A DNA stretch of 64,000 nucleotides. Origin: Novakomyces olei. Taxonomy: Eukaryota; Ascomycota; Novakomycetes; Novakomycetales; Novakomycetaceae. Positions 32,851-41,991 of the stretch are shown piece by piece. Both the position numbers and the translations under genes were made by a program. The DNA lies in assembly GCA_016906335.1 (NCBI GenBank), contig JADEYG010000007.1, positions 62,001-126,000 of the forward strand, written 5' to 3'. Position 1 is the stretch's first letter, and every line of letters begins with the position of its first letter. Below the pieces are notes generated by a model. It saw only the letters and a program-made list of their open reading frames with translations. It did no database searches and was not told where the DNA came from.

Positions 32851-34221
32851 TTTGTAAATTTTGGTGCTGGTTGATGTCATGATGGTTAACAGTATTTCAT
32901 GAATAAAATAGCTAATGAAGATGAAAATTGATTAGTGATTAAATGCACAAGGCAAAGTAAGGTAGTCTATTTGTAATTATAATGCTTAGTATTGCGCGGT
33001 CGTATGTTGTTTTTGCATTGCAATCATGCCTTATCAAATTCAGAATATATTTGCAGTTGAAAGGAAGCGACTCCATATTCTATCTTTTACCCGAAAGAGC
33101 TTTTTAATTACGTCCAAATGTTATAAAATTTCAGAATTCAAAATTTGCTATTAAAGCGTGGGCGCTGCCTTTGTCTCTCAAAAATAATCTACTCTTTCGA
33201 ATCATTTTTCTCAATATTTCAAAATTTGATAATCGGAATCCGGGTTCGATTATTTGTTTAATGCTTCTCAAGATTTTAAATTTAGCTTGGTCCGTCGAGA
33301 CTTGTGTAAAACTTTGAAATCTCTGTAAACAATTTACATCAAAAGAGACCAGTTAAATTGGCCCTCTATGCGGCTTGGTGCACTTCATTGTTCGAACAGA
33401 CGTCACATGAGAGCAAATCAGTTTCGACTGGTTTGTTCTGTGATCGGTCTAACATCCATTTCGCATCTTCCAGTCTTACATCCGAATATTAATGACTTAC
33501 AGAAAACAGCTGGATATGATATGTCAGGGTCAAATGATATAATTACGCACGCCGTAGCATTTATTTTCCTGTTAACCCTCCTAATTTAGATCAACAGAAG
33601 AGTCATGTTGTGGGTAATGAACGCAACTTCATGCAATTTGTGTCAAAGCAACATTTAAAAGCTGTCATGAACACTTTACAAAATCAGAGATAATCCAACT
33701 AGGCTGATATCGCATTTTAAACTTTTTGAACTTTAATGTGACCCTATCTTTGCTTCGAGCCAAATGTATTCAATAGTCTGCCATTCCATGTAGCATACAG
33801 CCATGATTTAGAACATGATGGTATTATATGGCTATATTATTCACACGCACAAGTCGCACATGGATAGCTATGAAATAACGAGATTTTGTCAACCCGCACA
33901 AAATATCCTATTACATCATCAATCAAGGTGAATTGCGTTTCATTTAAATCTCTTCTTGCAGATTTTCTTCAGCAGTAAAACTGAGCAAATTCTTACAACA
34001 CGGCAGGTCTTTGAAGTCTAGCACAAAAGATGCTATCTTTCATTGTTAGACCGAACTTGATTGGTTAAAATATATGTCACTTACGATCGACAATCACGTG
34101 ACATTGCTTAATTCTAACAAATAATGGCGATAGCCCACGCAACACATACGTGGGATGTATGAGGTTCTTCGACCGTTCGTCCCCCAATGGCTCTGTTGTA
34201 TCCAATTTTAAACGAAAGGGA
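32851..34221. other. Gene-poor region upstream of the flavin monooxygenase
   Basis: AT-rich with no convincing gene. Near its end: TATA-like aaaatatatg (about 34066), cacgtga (34095), and the inverted TTGCGTGGGCT element at 34132, followed by acgtggga at 34148. Confidence 0.4.
34132..34142 (-). promoter_or_regulatory. TTGCGTGGGCT element (reverse orientation)
   Basis: AGCCCACGCAA on the plus strand is an exact 11-bp match (reverse complement) to the elements at 4355 and 5128. It lies 80-90 bp before the likely start of the monooxygenase. Confidence 0.45.
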
Positions 34222-35948
34222 ATGGCTTTTAATATAATGCGCGTTGCCGTGATCGGAGCAGGCGTATCTGGTGTAACTACTGCTGCTCATTTAAAGTCTG
34301 AAGGTGTAAAAGTCACTGTGTTCGAGCGCGCATCAACATCGGGCGGTGTCTGGTAGGTAAAAACGGAAAATCAAATATATGCAACGACCCATGCTGATGG
34401 TTTAGGGTTTATAATGAGAAAAAACCGCCAGAGCCGACATACCCATCACTAATTGCTTCAAAGGCCGAATATGCCTATCATAAAGACGGAGACGTCACCG
34501 ATTCTGTAAAGCATTCGCCGCCAACGTAAATTATATTCAACTTGCTCATTAATTTAACTAACAAAACAGTCCCTGCTATAAATCGTTATATAACAATGTG
34601 CCCACACAGCTGCTTGAACTTAGTGTTCACAAGTGGAAACAAGGAACGGGTCCTTTTGTTCCCCACCATACGGTAGCGGATTATATTCAAGATACGGCAA
34701 GGGCAACAAGTGTCGAGGACGATGTGCAGTACAATACAAAAGTCGAGAATTTATGGAAAGAAAATGGACACTGGAAGATACAGACAGTGACTCGTGCTTC
34801 TTCAGCTCCTGAGTTTCGAACAAGACTTTGGGTATTATACATTGTTTCTTTATTTGATTTTTCTTTTCTGTATCCGTTTTTTAATAGAGGTGTTATCTGC
34901 TTCTACTTTTTGACATGACCCAGAAATTTCGTCATATCTAGCATAACTAATAGTTTAGACATTTGGTGCAGTCGTAGTGGCCAGCGGACACTATAACGCA
35001 CCATTAGTCCCAGCCTTCGACGGCTTGGCCGAATGGAAAAATGCTTTCCCAGACTATATACAGCACTCCAAATCTTATCGAGGCGCACATGGATTTGAAA
35101 ACAAGGTAATCAAATATAATTTAGAGCAAACATATGATTTTTCAAATGGTTGTTTTAATTGTGCACACTTGAATACTTATTCAGACCAGAATGTGCTTTT
35201 GATTGGGGGTGCGACATCTTCATTCGATATTGCAAAAGATCTTAGCCCACACGTGCACAAAATATTTCAGTCTACGCGAAAAGGGCTTTTTGATCATCCA
35301 GTGGAATGGTTACCGTCAAATGCTCTTCAAGTAGGTCCTATCGCTTCATTCAACACCCTCATTGAAGACAAAGAAGGCAATCCTTCAGATTTAGGCTCGG
35401 TTACCCTTAAAGACGGGGCCGTTTTAGATCAGATCGATAGAGTTATTGTCTGTACTGGTTATCAATTCAGTCTTCCCTTTATACCCGCAAGTCTTCATCG
35501 CGATGACATTTGCAGCGCAAAAGCCGATGACAAAGTTTTAGTGACGGACGGTACTATGATACACAATCTGTTTCGTGACATTTTCTATATTTCTGACCAA
35601 ACTCTTTCTTTTGTTGGGATACCTTATCACGTCGCCACTTTTTCGCTTTTTGAGTTTCAGGCTATTGCAATTGCCGCTGTTTACTCTGGCCAAACAAAAC
35701 TTCCGTCAGAGGCTGATATGCGTGCGGATTATAGCCTCAAGCTTGAACGAAATGGAGTTGGCAAAGCTTTTCATTCCTTAAAGAATAAAGATATTGATTA
35801 CGCAGCAAATTTGATGTCTCTGGTGAATGCAGGAAGGCACATGCCAAGTAGAAAGGCGGAAGGCTACACTCAAGAATGGATAAAGCAACGAGATTTCCTT
35901 GCATCGAGGATTAATACTGTGAAGGAAAAAGGAGTTAGTATCAACTGA
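34222..35948 (+). CDS. Flavin-containing monooxygenase (FMO-like)
   Basis: FAD/NADPH monooxygenase that would oxygenate soft nucleophiles (N or S) of small molecules; about 472 aa. Exons: 34222..34352, 34406..34525, 34570..34831, 34959..35105, 35190..35948. FAD motif VAVIGAGVSGVTTAAHL at the start; FMO signature FPDYIQHSKSYRG; NADPH motif VLLIGGATSSFDIAKDL, restored by the last splice (FENK/NVLLIGG); VICTGYQFSLPF near the C-terminal third. Start: ATG 34222 or 34237; an in-frame ATG at 34159 would add an unrelated tail. The 127-nt intron 34832..34958 is long and could hold extra tiny exons. The last intron (84 nt) is in frame and might be retained. Confidence 0.82.
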
Positions 35949-36047
35949 GCCGACTTAGTTTGACGATATAGCAAATTTGCAACTGAATTTTTCACATTTT
36001 AATTGATTCTGCAGTTCTTCATTTACTTGTATACTGCAAGGCAAATG

Positions 36048-37079
36048 CTATAGTTTACTGGGCCGAGCTTCCTTCTCTACAATTCGCACTATCCGATCAG
36101 CAACACCCCAGCTAAGCTCGTATCCACGTCCGCCAGCACCGTACCCGTGCACGATAACTTTCCCATCCAATGTATCCTCCTTCTCAATCCTCAACCCGCC
36201 TTTGCGCCAGGGCCGACGACCTACATTAACCCCAATAACATTGAATTTTGATACATCATCCACGAAATCAGGAAAGTTCCGAGCTGCTGCCTGCAAAAGC
36301 TCCATAGTCTCGTTCTCCCTGGGCTCTGTTCCAGGGTCACCAGGCTGCTTTGTGCCACCGACAACTGTGCCTCCTCCAAGGGGCCGGGGTATAAGGAAAG
36401 ACCAGGTATCATCCTTATTATGTCTCGTAACCGTTTGATGATAAGGATTAGATACTAAAACAGTCTGCCCGCGTATATACTCCATCTTGGAATCGGTGTC
36501 AAAGTTTCTGCCGGAGCAATTTATTATTATTTTCGCTTTGGGCACCAAAGCAAAGGCTTCAGTCAATGACGCAAGTTTTCTTTGCTTCACGACGCCATGA
36601 AACTGAGAAAGCAGATAGCGCAAGTACACGTGCACATTTATGACGTAACTCAGGTACTGACAGGCCCATACAGTTTCCGCCTTGATTACAGTAAAGTCCG
36701 GCAAAGACTTTGCTAATTCCGCCAGGTCGCCGCCGTTTTGTAATTGCTCTGCTACTGGCGGCACGTATTCTGCATACTCAACGCCAGGAACTGACCTGAC
36801 CCCTGATTGAGGCATTTTTGCAAAGGCATGCATTTTTTGGGAAGTAAATGCTGCCAATTTGTGTTCATCTTTTAGCTGTGCATCTTCGCCAAAAATTGGT
36901 CGAAAATGGGCGCCTGCCCACATTGAAGCATAGTCTGCCGACGGCCTTTGCTGTTTGAAGGGGAAAGACTGTGGCAGCTCGGCGGCAATTACGGTAATTT
37001 TGGAGCTGGGAATCCGCTCTTGCAGCGTTATGGCCGTGCTCAGACCGAGCACACCGGCTCCGACTATTACAATCTCCAT
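36048..37079 (-). CDS. D-amino-acid oxidase, peroxisomal
   Basis: FAD enzyme converting D-amino acids to 2-oxo acids, NH3 and H2O2; 343 aa, single exon. Dinucleotide motif IVIVGAGVLGLSTA at residue 3; ASMWAGAHFRP; VNV-GRRPWRKGGLRIE carrying the substrate-binding Arg; the DAO signature VHGYGAGGRGYELSWG; and the C-terminal PTS1 tripeptide SKL for peroxisome import. The run RPSKL is at the very end. Start at ATG 37079; no in-frame ATG lies upstream before the leader. It is convergent with the monooxygenase. D-aspartate oxidase is an alternative. A role in using D-amino acids as nitrogen source is expected. Confidence 0.92.
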   Translation of the reverse strand: MEIVIVGAGVLGLSTAITLQERIPSSKITVIAAELPQSFPFKQQRPSADYASMWAGAHFRPIFGEDAQLKDEHKLAAFTSQKMHAFAKMPQSGVRSVPGVEYAEYVPPVAEQLQNGGDLAELAKSLPDFTVIKAETVWACQYLSYVINVHVYLRYLLSQFHGVVKQRKLASLTEAFALVPKAKIIINCSGRNFDTDSKMEYIRGQTVLVSNPYHQTVTRHNKDDTWSFLIPRPLGGGTVVGGTKQPGDPGTEPRENETMELLQAAARNFPDFVDDVSKFNVIGVNVGRRPWRKGGLRIEKEDTLDGKVIVHGYGAGGRGYELSWGVADRIVRIVEKEARPSKL

Positions 37080-37439
37080 TATTTGATCCTTTGCGCGTAG
37101 CAATGTTCGACCGTGTTATTATATGATGATTGGTTGATAGCGTATAACTTTACTTGGACCATTTTCAGATAACGTACGAGAGAATAAAAAGTAGCAAAAA
37201 AGTAGCGAGAAATTTGGGGAAAAAAAGTAAGAAAAAAATTGACCTGAAACTAATAGTGTCTACGTAGTATATTCGTCTATACGGAAACTGTGTACAATCC
37301 CCGTTCTATGCAATCTGCATGCAGCGTTTACAACGCTTCTGCTTTCTCTTCAATCGCGAATAATACGTGAAAAAACACTCGCACGAGGTTTTTTCAATCT
37401 TATATCGTCATGTGATCAGATACCAAAGGGGTTATAAGT

Positions 37440-37472
37440 GGGGGCCAGGGCCCGGTGGGGGTCAAGTGGGGG
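37440..37472 (+). other. G-rich tract with four G-runs (possible G-quadruplex)
   Basis: G-runs of 5, 3, 5 and 5 separated by 3-6 nt on the plus strand. It also contains the self-complementary gggccc-type core ccagggcccgg. A G-quadruplex or hairpin is possible. Confidence 0.35.
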
Positions 37473-37859
37473 CCAGATCGTCCCACAACTAAAGTCGGCG
37501 GGTGAGAGCTAAACCTGTCTCATTTAATAAACTTGTTATCGACTCTTCTGGTCTATATAACGTCGTGTTGAACAAAAGCGCCATGAACGATGCAGTCTTT
37601 ATTAGCTCTCTTTGCACAGAAGCATTGTTTACATTTTAAGTCTTATAATAAATTTGCATTCTGTGGATCATTGCTAGAAATTTACAAACGTTCTGAAGGA
37701 GAAGTACAACGCAGCATTATTTTATATGCATTGGCTCAGCCGTTTGGTCATTAACATTTAATAAAAGACGCCCATTTGTAGCCATTGCGATTTTCTTTTC
37801 GAGCATGGAGGTAAGCTTTAATCTAAAGAATAATATTGCATTAGACTTCAGCCATTTAT

Positions 37860-38093
37860 TTGGCTGAATACGTTACTTATCTTTCACAACACGTGCCTAT
37901 ATTTTATAATATTAAATCATTAAGCGCCCACAAAACTTTACCTATAGAAGAGCATCCCGCATTTATCGCGTGGGCTTTGGCAAGTCAACGATCTGCTTGG
38001 CTTCAAGGCGCGTGTCAGAGATACACAAACATAGACTGCACTCAATACCAACCGTCAATATCAATGGAGCGGTTAACATTGAATCATTTATAA
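37860..38093 (+). pseudogene. Relic of a short-chain dehydrogenase C-terminus
   Basis: A 77-codon open frame without its own ATG start. The stretch HPAFIAWALASQRSAWLQG, then N-x-D a few residues later, resembles the C-terminal end of fungal SDRs (pattern LPAxFxVWxASPEAxFLxGxxxxxNWD). No Rossmann fold, NNAG or YxxxK is found upstream; only a TATA box at 37552 and an 18-codon ORF remain. An intron-like GTAAGC...CAG (37807 to about 37852) precedes it but does not give the right phase. I read it as the decayed end of a lost SDR gene. Confidence 0.35.
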
Positions 38094-38448
38094 AGAATCA
38101 CGACACGCTGTATTGACAAAACCCTTTATTTTTTGGTGGCCCATTTCCTTTGGTGGGGTTAAATTGCAAATCCCGTATTCGCAATATTGGCAAAGAAAAA
38201 AATTATGGAATATTTATTATAATAATAGTGTATAATACAGATTGACTGACATTTGGCATTTGACACCTGACTCAAACGATAGAGCAAACGTTACAACTGA
38301 GCAGAAAAAGGGAGAGTAAAAAAAGCCAAGAGAAAAAGGGGCAAAAGAGCTTCACTATTGAAGCTCAGATCTAATCCTCCAAGTTTTTGGTGCCTTGTTC
38401 CGCCTCCACCATTAATCAACTACCCCACTTTTACACTTTATTGGAGCA

Positions 38449-39798
38449 ATGTCGTTTGACGCAATACCAATACTGAACTTGTCAGAAGCGCGCGATGCAA
38501 AAACAAAACCAGATTTTTTACAAAAATTACGCTATGCCTTGCTGCATGTCGGTTTTCTGTATATAAAAAACACCGGTGTAGAAGAGCCGCTGATTAAAGA
38601 GGTCGTGCAACAGGGAAAACAATTTTTTGACCTTCCAACAGAGAAAAAACTGGAGATTGAAATGAAAAATGCTCCAAGCTTCCTCGGATACAGCTGCCTC
38701 GGAATGGAAGTCACACGATTCAAAATTGATTGGCGTGAACAGTATGATTTGTCTACGCCCCATGCTCCCCGAAAAGAGACTGACCCCTTATACTACCATC
38801 TTTTAGGCCCTAATCAATACCCCGACCCCGAGTACTTGCCCAACTTCCGGAAAGTATACGACGAATATATGCGGCAAATGTCGGTAATGAGCCTCTATTT
38901 CACGAGCCTAATAGCCGAGTCTATCGGGCTGCCAGAAGATGCTTTCAACAAGTTTTTCGACAAAGGTCAACAACACAAGTTAAAGATAATAAAGTACCCT
39001 GATCTCGACGAACTTGGTATCGACAAGGACATGGAGACACAGGGCGTTGGTCCTCACAAAGATTCTATGCTGACTACGTATCTTTTGCAGGCTTCTCATC
39101 ACAAGGGTCTGCAAGTACAAAATCAGCATGGTGATTGGATCGATTGCCCACCGATTGATGGCACTTTTGTCGTTGCCATCGGCCAGGGTCTCGAGGCACT
39201 GACCAAGGGAGTTTGTCAGAGTACAACGCACCGTGTCCTCAGCCCGCCTCGCGGAAGCGGGCCAAGGTTCAGTATTCCGTTTTTCCAGGGCGTGAGTTAT
39301 GATGCCTCTTTTGAAAGTATGGATGTTCCACAAAGCGTTCTGGACCTGCGCAAAGACGTTTTGCAAAACACGGGGACGAGTAGTGTCGAGTCTACATTCA
39401 GTCAGGGCAAATGGGACCATTTAGGGTCAGCAACGCTATGGAATCGGATAAAGTCACATCCTGATGTTGGCGAGAAATGGGTATGCCGAGTCTTCACTTT
39501 GTACTATTTATATATATCTGTATATATATGCGCGCTTTTCCTGGAAATAATTTGTAAAATGCTAATACCGTTTAAAGTCTTATTTTGATCGTCATTATTG
39601 TCGTTTATTGTTAACCCCTTCTTTTTGTTTTGAGAAAAGTATTTTTCATCAGCACCACGCGCCTGGTTTTTGATTGCCGTCCATTTGTTGCATACTGACA
39701 CCCAGTTCCCTGGAATACTGGCCGATATCCGTCAACAGCAAGCAAAAGACGGAACTATCTCTGATGTCCCCACACGCAACAAGGCGGTCGCTGTTTGA
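38449..39798 (+). CDS. Isopenicillin-N-synthase-like Fe(II)/2OG oxygenase
   Basis: Exons 38449..39480 and 39706..39798 (225-nt intron); 374 aa. The N-terminal DIOX_N domain (AIPILNLSEARDAK, VGFLYIKNTGV) leads into the jelly-roll core. Iron ligands H203 and D205 in GPHKDSML and H261 in STTHRV; 2OG-binding R273-x-S275 in RFSIPFF. The family covers IPNS, gibberellin and flavonoid oxidases and many fungal oxygenases of unknown substrate. The splice adds FPGILADIRQQQ and the basic tail. It lies between D-amino-acid oxidase and a convergent Zn2Cys6 regulator. Confidence 0.9.
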
Positions 39799-40128
39799 AA
39801 TCCCCCCGCCAAAGAAATATTTTGGTTAAAACGCCTCCCGAAAACCAATCTAAATAAATACAAGTGAACATTCAGGCCGCCGTGTAAATGCAGAAACAAA
39901 AAAATAAATAAAATAATAAAAATAAAAATAAAATAATAAAAATAAAAATAAAATAATAAAAATAAAAATAAAATCTAGATTGTGTATAAAAAGCCGTGTA
40001 TAAAAAACATGTATAGAACCAGATACAATCATGTGGATGCTGATCAGATGGGCGGTATACCAAATGGTCGTGAGAAAGAAGAGACCTGAGCCGCTGTTTT
40101 AAAAGAGCCATCAACGACCCAGCATATA
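39799..40128. repeat. 3' region with 20-bp AT-rich tandem repeat
   Basis: From about 39900 to 39973 a 20-bp unit (ataataaaaataaaaataaa) is repeated almost perfectly more than three times. It sits between two convergent genes. No gene seen. Confidence 0.7.
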
Positions 40129-41991
40129 TTAACCCAGAAACGGCTCTCCACAATCCATTTCCAGCATGCAATCGCGCCACCGCCGAGGCTCTCCCTGATC
40201 CCGGTACTGCCATGCGCGATAGATTATCTGATCAATCCGTTTCCAAGGCGCAATTTTTGCGCCTCGGCATAGTCTTCCAATGCGGTCCAGCACGCATGCT
40301 CTTTCCTTGCTCTGCTGTGGCGCCAGTAAAGATCCAGCTTCTAGCAGCGGCCACATTAGCGAGTTTGCGGACCCCGAGTCGGGAGAAACACGCTCCACTA
40401 AGGATATTATATTACTCGCTAGCCTGTCCATAATAACGCGTCTGCGTGACGTGCCCAACAGCCCATGAACGCAGTCGTAAAGGTGTAAAAGGGCAGTTTG
40501 TCTATAAATTTCAACCGTGGAACGGCAGTAGCTTTCCGGAGCGTTGCAGGGTTGGCTGTGTTGCGGTGCGGGGCGCCATTCGAGTAGCGCGTGCTCTAAT
40601 TCTGCACTTTTCACCAGAATGTTTGTGTCCAATTCAATGTCTGCTCTCAAAATTGAGCTCATTTGGCCAATAAGTGGGAATAGCGATTTAGCATAGCCCA
40701 TCAACACAGGGTTTTCTTCCCCGCCATCGTGCCAGCTGTCGTACAATTGCACAAAGGATTCATCTACAAAGGCGCTAATGTACTTTGATGTAAACATTGG
40801 AGAAAGTGCGTCGTGATAGACGAAAATATTGATCAGTGAACGGGCAACGCGGGTCATACTGGCCGGTTCTTGCATTCGGTGCAGTATTATCTGTCGTGCT
40901 GCGGCCAAGTGCGTTTCGCCGCAAGATATCCCCTCATCCCAAGCCTCACACAAGCAGAGCAATATTATACAGCATAAAGTCGCATCGGAGAACCGTTTAT
41001 GGTCGTCCGAAAGATCAGACTGGAGGTACTTTTGCGCCAGTTCCTGGTGGAAAATACTCTTCTCAGAACTGGAAAGCGTAGTGCTAATAATAGCACTCAT
41101 AGCTTGAACTGCATGATAGCAGCAGGAAGATTCACGTAAAAGGTCAAACAGTTCATTGCGGAAAACACTGCGGGGGTCGTCGTTGGCGGACATGAGCTGA
41201 CAGAAATGCTCAAGGTACCAGTTGAAAACAATATTGGTCTCGTCCAGCACCTGTTCCACAAAGCCATTACCCCGCTCCAGCTCCTCTTCGGACTCGTCAA
41301 AGTTATCGTGAAAGAGCTCGTGGAACAGCTTTGGGGCAGTAGTCAGGTAGGCCTGCTCTTCCGTCAGTATAAACGGCTCCTCACTAAAGCCGGCCGGCTT
41401 TTCTCCCCTCACAACTGAGCCAGACTGCCCTGTGAGTACGCCATACCCGTCTCGTTTGCCATTTAGCAATGCTTCCTCGGACTCTACTTTAAAGGGATTC
41501 CTTTTATTTTCCGGGCTTCCATTCGGGCTTCCATTCGGGTTTCCATTCGGGTTTCCACTCGGGTTTCCACTCGGGTTCCCACTCGGGTTCCCACTCGGGT
41601 TCCCACTCGGGTTCCCACTCGGGTTCCCATCCGCACTGGCCTTCTTCTCGGCTTCGTGTCCCGATCCGCATTGTCGGCTACTGCGTACCGCGTCTCCGTC
41701 AATGTCTATTGAAAGCAGCCGCTTGTGTACCCTTCTGCCGGGCTCTGTGTCACCGGCACCGGCACTGGCTCTCCGAGCGCGGTAGTCCTCTGCCTTGTGC
41801 ACTACAAAGTTACGTTGTTTGCCGGTTCCCTGCTGCTGCTTCCCTTCAGCAGCGGACTCGCAATGTAAATTGAGACGGAGGCACTGATGGCATACAGGCA
41901 GCTGCTCTCCGCATTTAACTTTTCGTCTTTTACACGTCACGCACCCGTTGCGGGAATAGTGTGAGCGTTTACGAGGCGGCACGAGGTCCAT
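40129..41991 (-). CDS. Zn2Cys6 transcription factor (Fungal_trans_2 type) with GNPS tandem repeat
   Basis: Single exon, 620 aa. N-terminal zinc cluster GCVTCKRRKVKCGEQLPVC then HQCLRLNLHC (C-x2-C-x6-C-x6-C-x2-C-x6-C, about residues 17-44), preceded by a basic KRSHYSR. A disordered linker contains (GNPS/GNPN/GSPN) units encoded by a 12-bp minisatellite (41513-41632). The rest is the helical regulatory region (FELLRESSCCYHAVQAMSAI, LLCLCEAWDEG), as in Lys14/Upc2-like or ARCA-type factors. Target unknown. It sits among the oxygenase genes and could regulate them. The upstream 1.9 kb is a repeat-rich, gene-free stretch. Confidence 0.9.
   Translation of the reverse strand: MDLVPPRKRSHYSRNGCVTCKRRKVKCGEQLPVCHQCLRLNLHCESAAEGKQQQGTGKQRNFVVHKAEDYRARRASAGAGDTEPGRRVHKRLLSIDIDGDAVRSSRQCGSGHEAEKKASADGNPSGNPSGNPSGNPSGNPSGNPSGNPNGNPNGSPNGSPENKRNPFKVESEEALLNGKRDGYGVLTGQSGSVVRGEKPAGFSEEPFILTEEQAYLTTAPKLFHELFHDNFDESEEELERGNGFVEQVLDETNIVFNWYLEHFCQLMSANDDPRSVFRNELFDLLRESSCCYHAVQAMSAIISTTLSSSEKSIFHQELAQKYLQSDLSDDHKRFSDATLCCIILLCLCEAWDEGISCGETHLAAARQIILHRMQEPASMTRVARSLINIFVYHDALSPMFTSKYISAFVDESFVQLYDSWHDGGEENPVLMGYAKSLFPLIGQMSSILRADIELDTNILVKSAELEHALLEWRPAPQHSQPCNAPESYCRSTVEIYRQTALLHLYDCVHGLLGTSRRRVIMDRLASNIISLVERVSPDSGSANSLMWPLLEAGSLLAPQQSKERACVLDRIGRLCRGAKIAPWKRIDQIIYRAWQYRDQGEPRRWRDCMLEMDCGEPFLG
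41513..41632 (-). repeat. In-frame 12-bp minisatellite within the regulator gene
   Basis: Ten consecutive 12-bp units (plus-strand types gggcttccattc, gggtttccactc, gggttcccactc) encode tetrapeptides GNPS and variants. The five units nearest 41632 are the most alike, suggesting recent expansion there. Length change would not shift frame. Confidence 0.85.

Larger units (their letters stand above)
37080..38448. other. Intergenic region with G-rich tract and SDR relic
   Basis: Contains a G-rich tract (37440-37472), a TATA box (ctatataacg near 37552) followed by an 18-codon ORF at 37582, and the SDR-like fragment at 37860-38093. Otherwise AT-rich. Confidence 0.45.
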
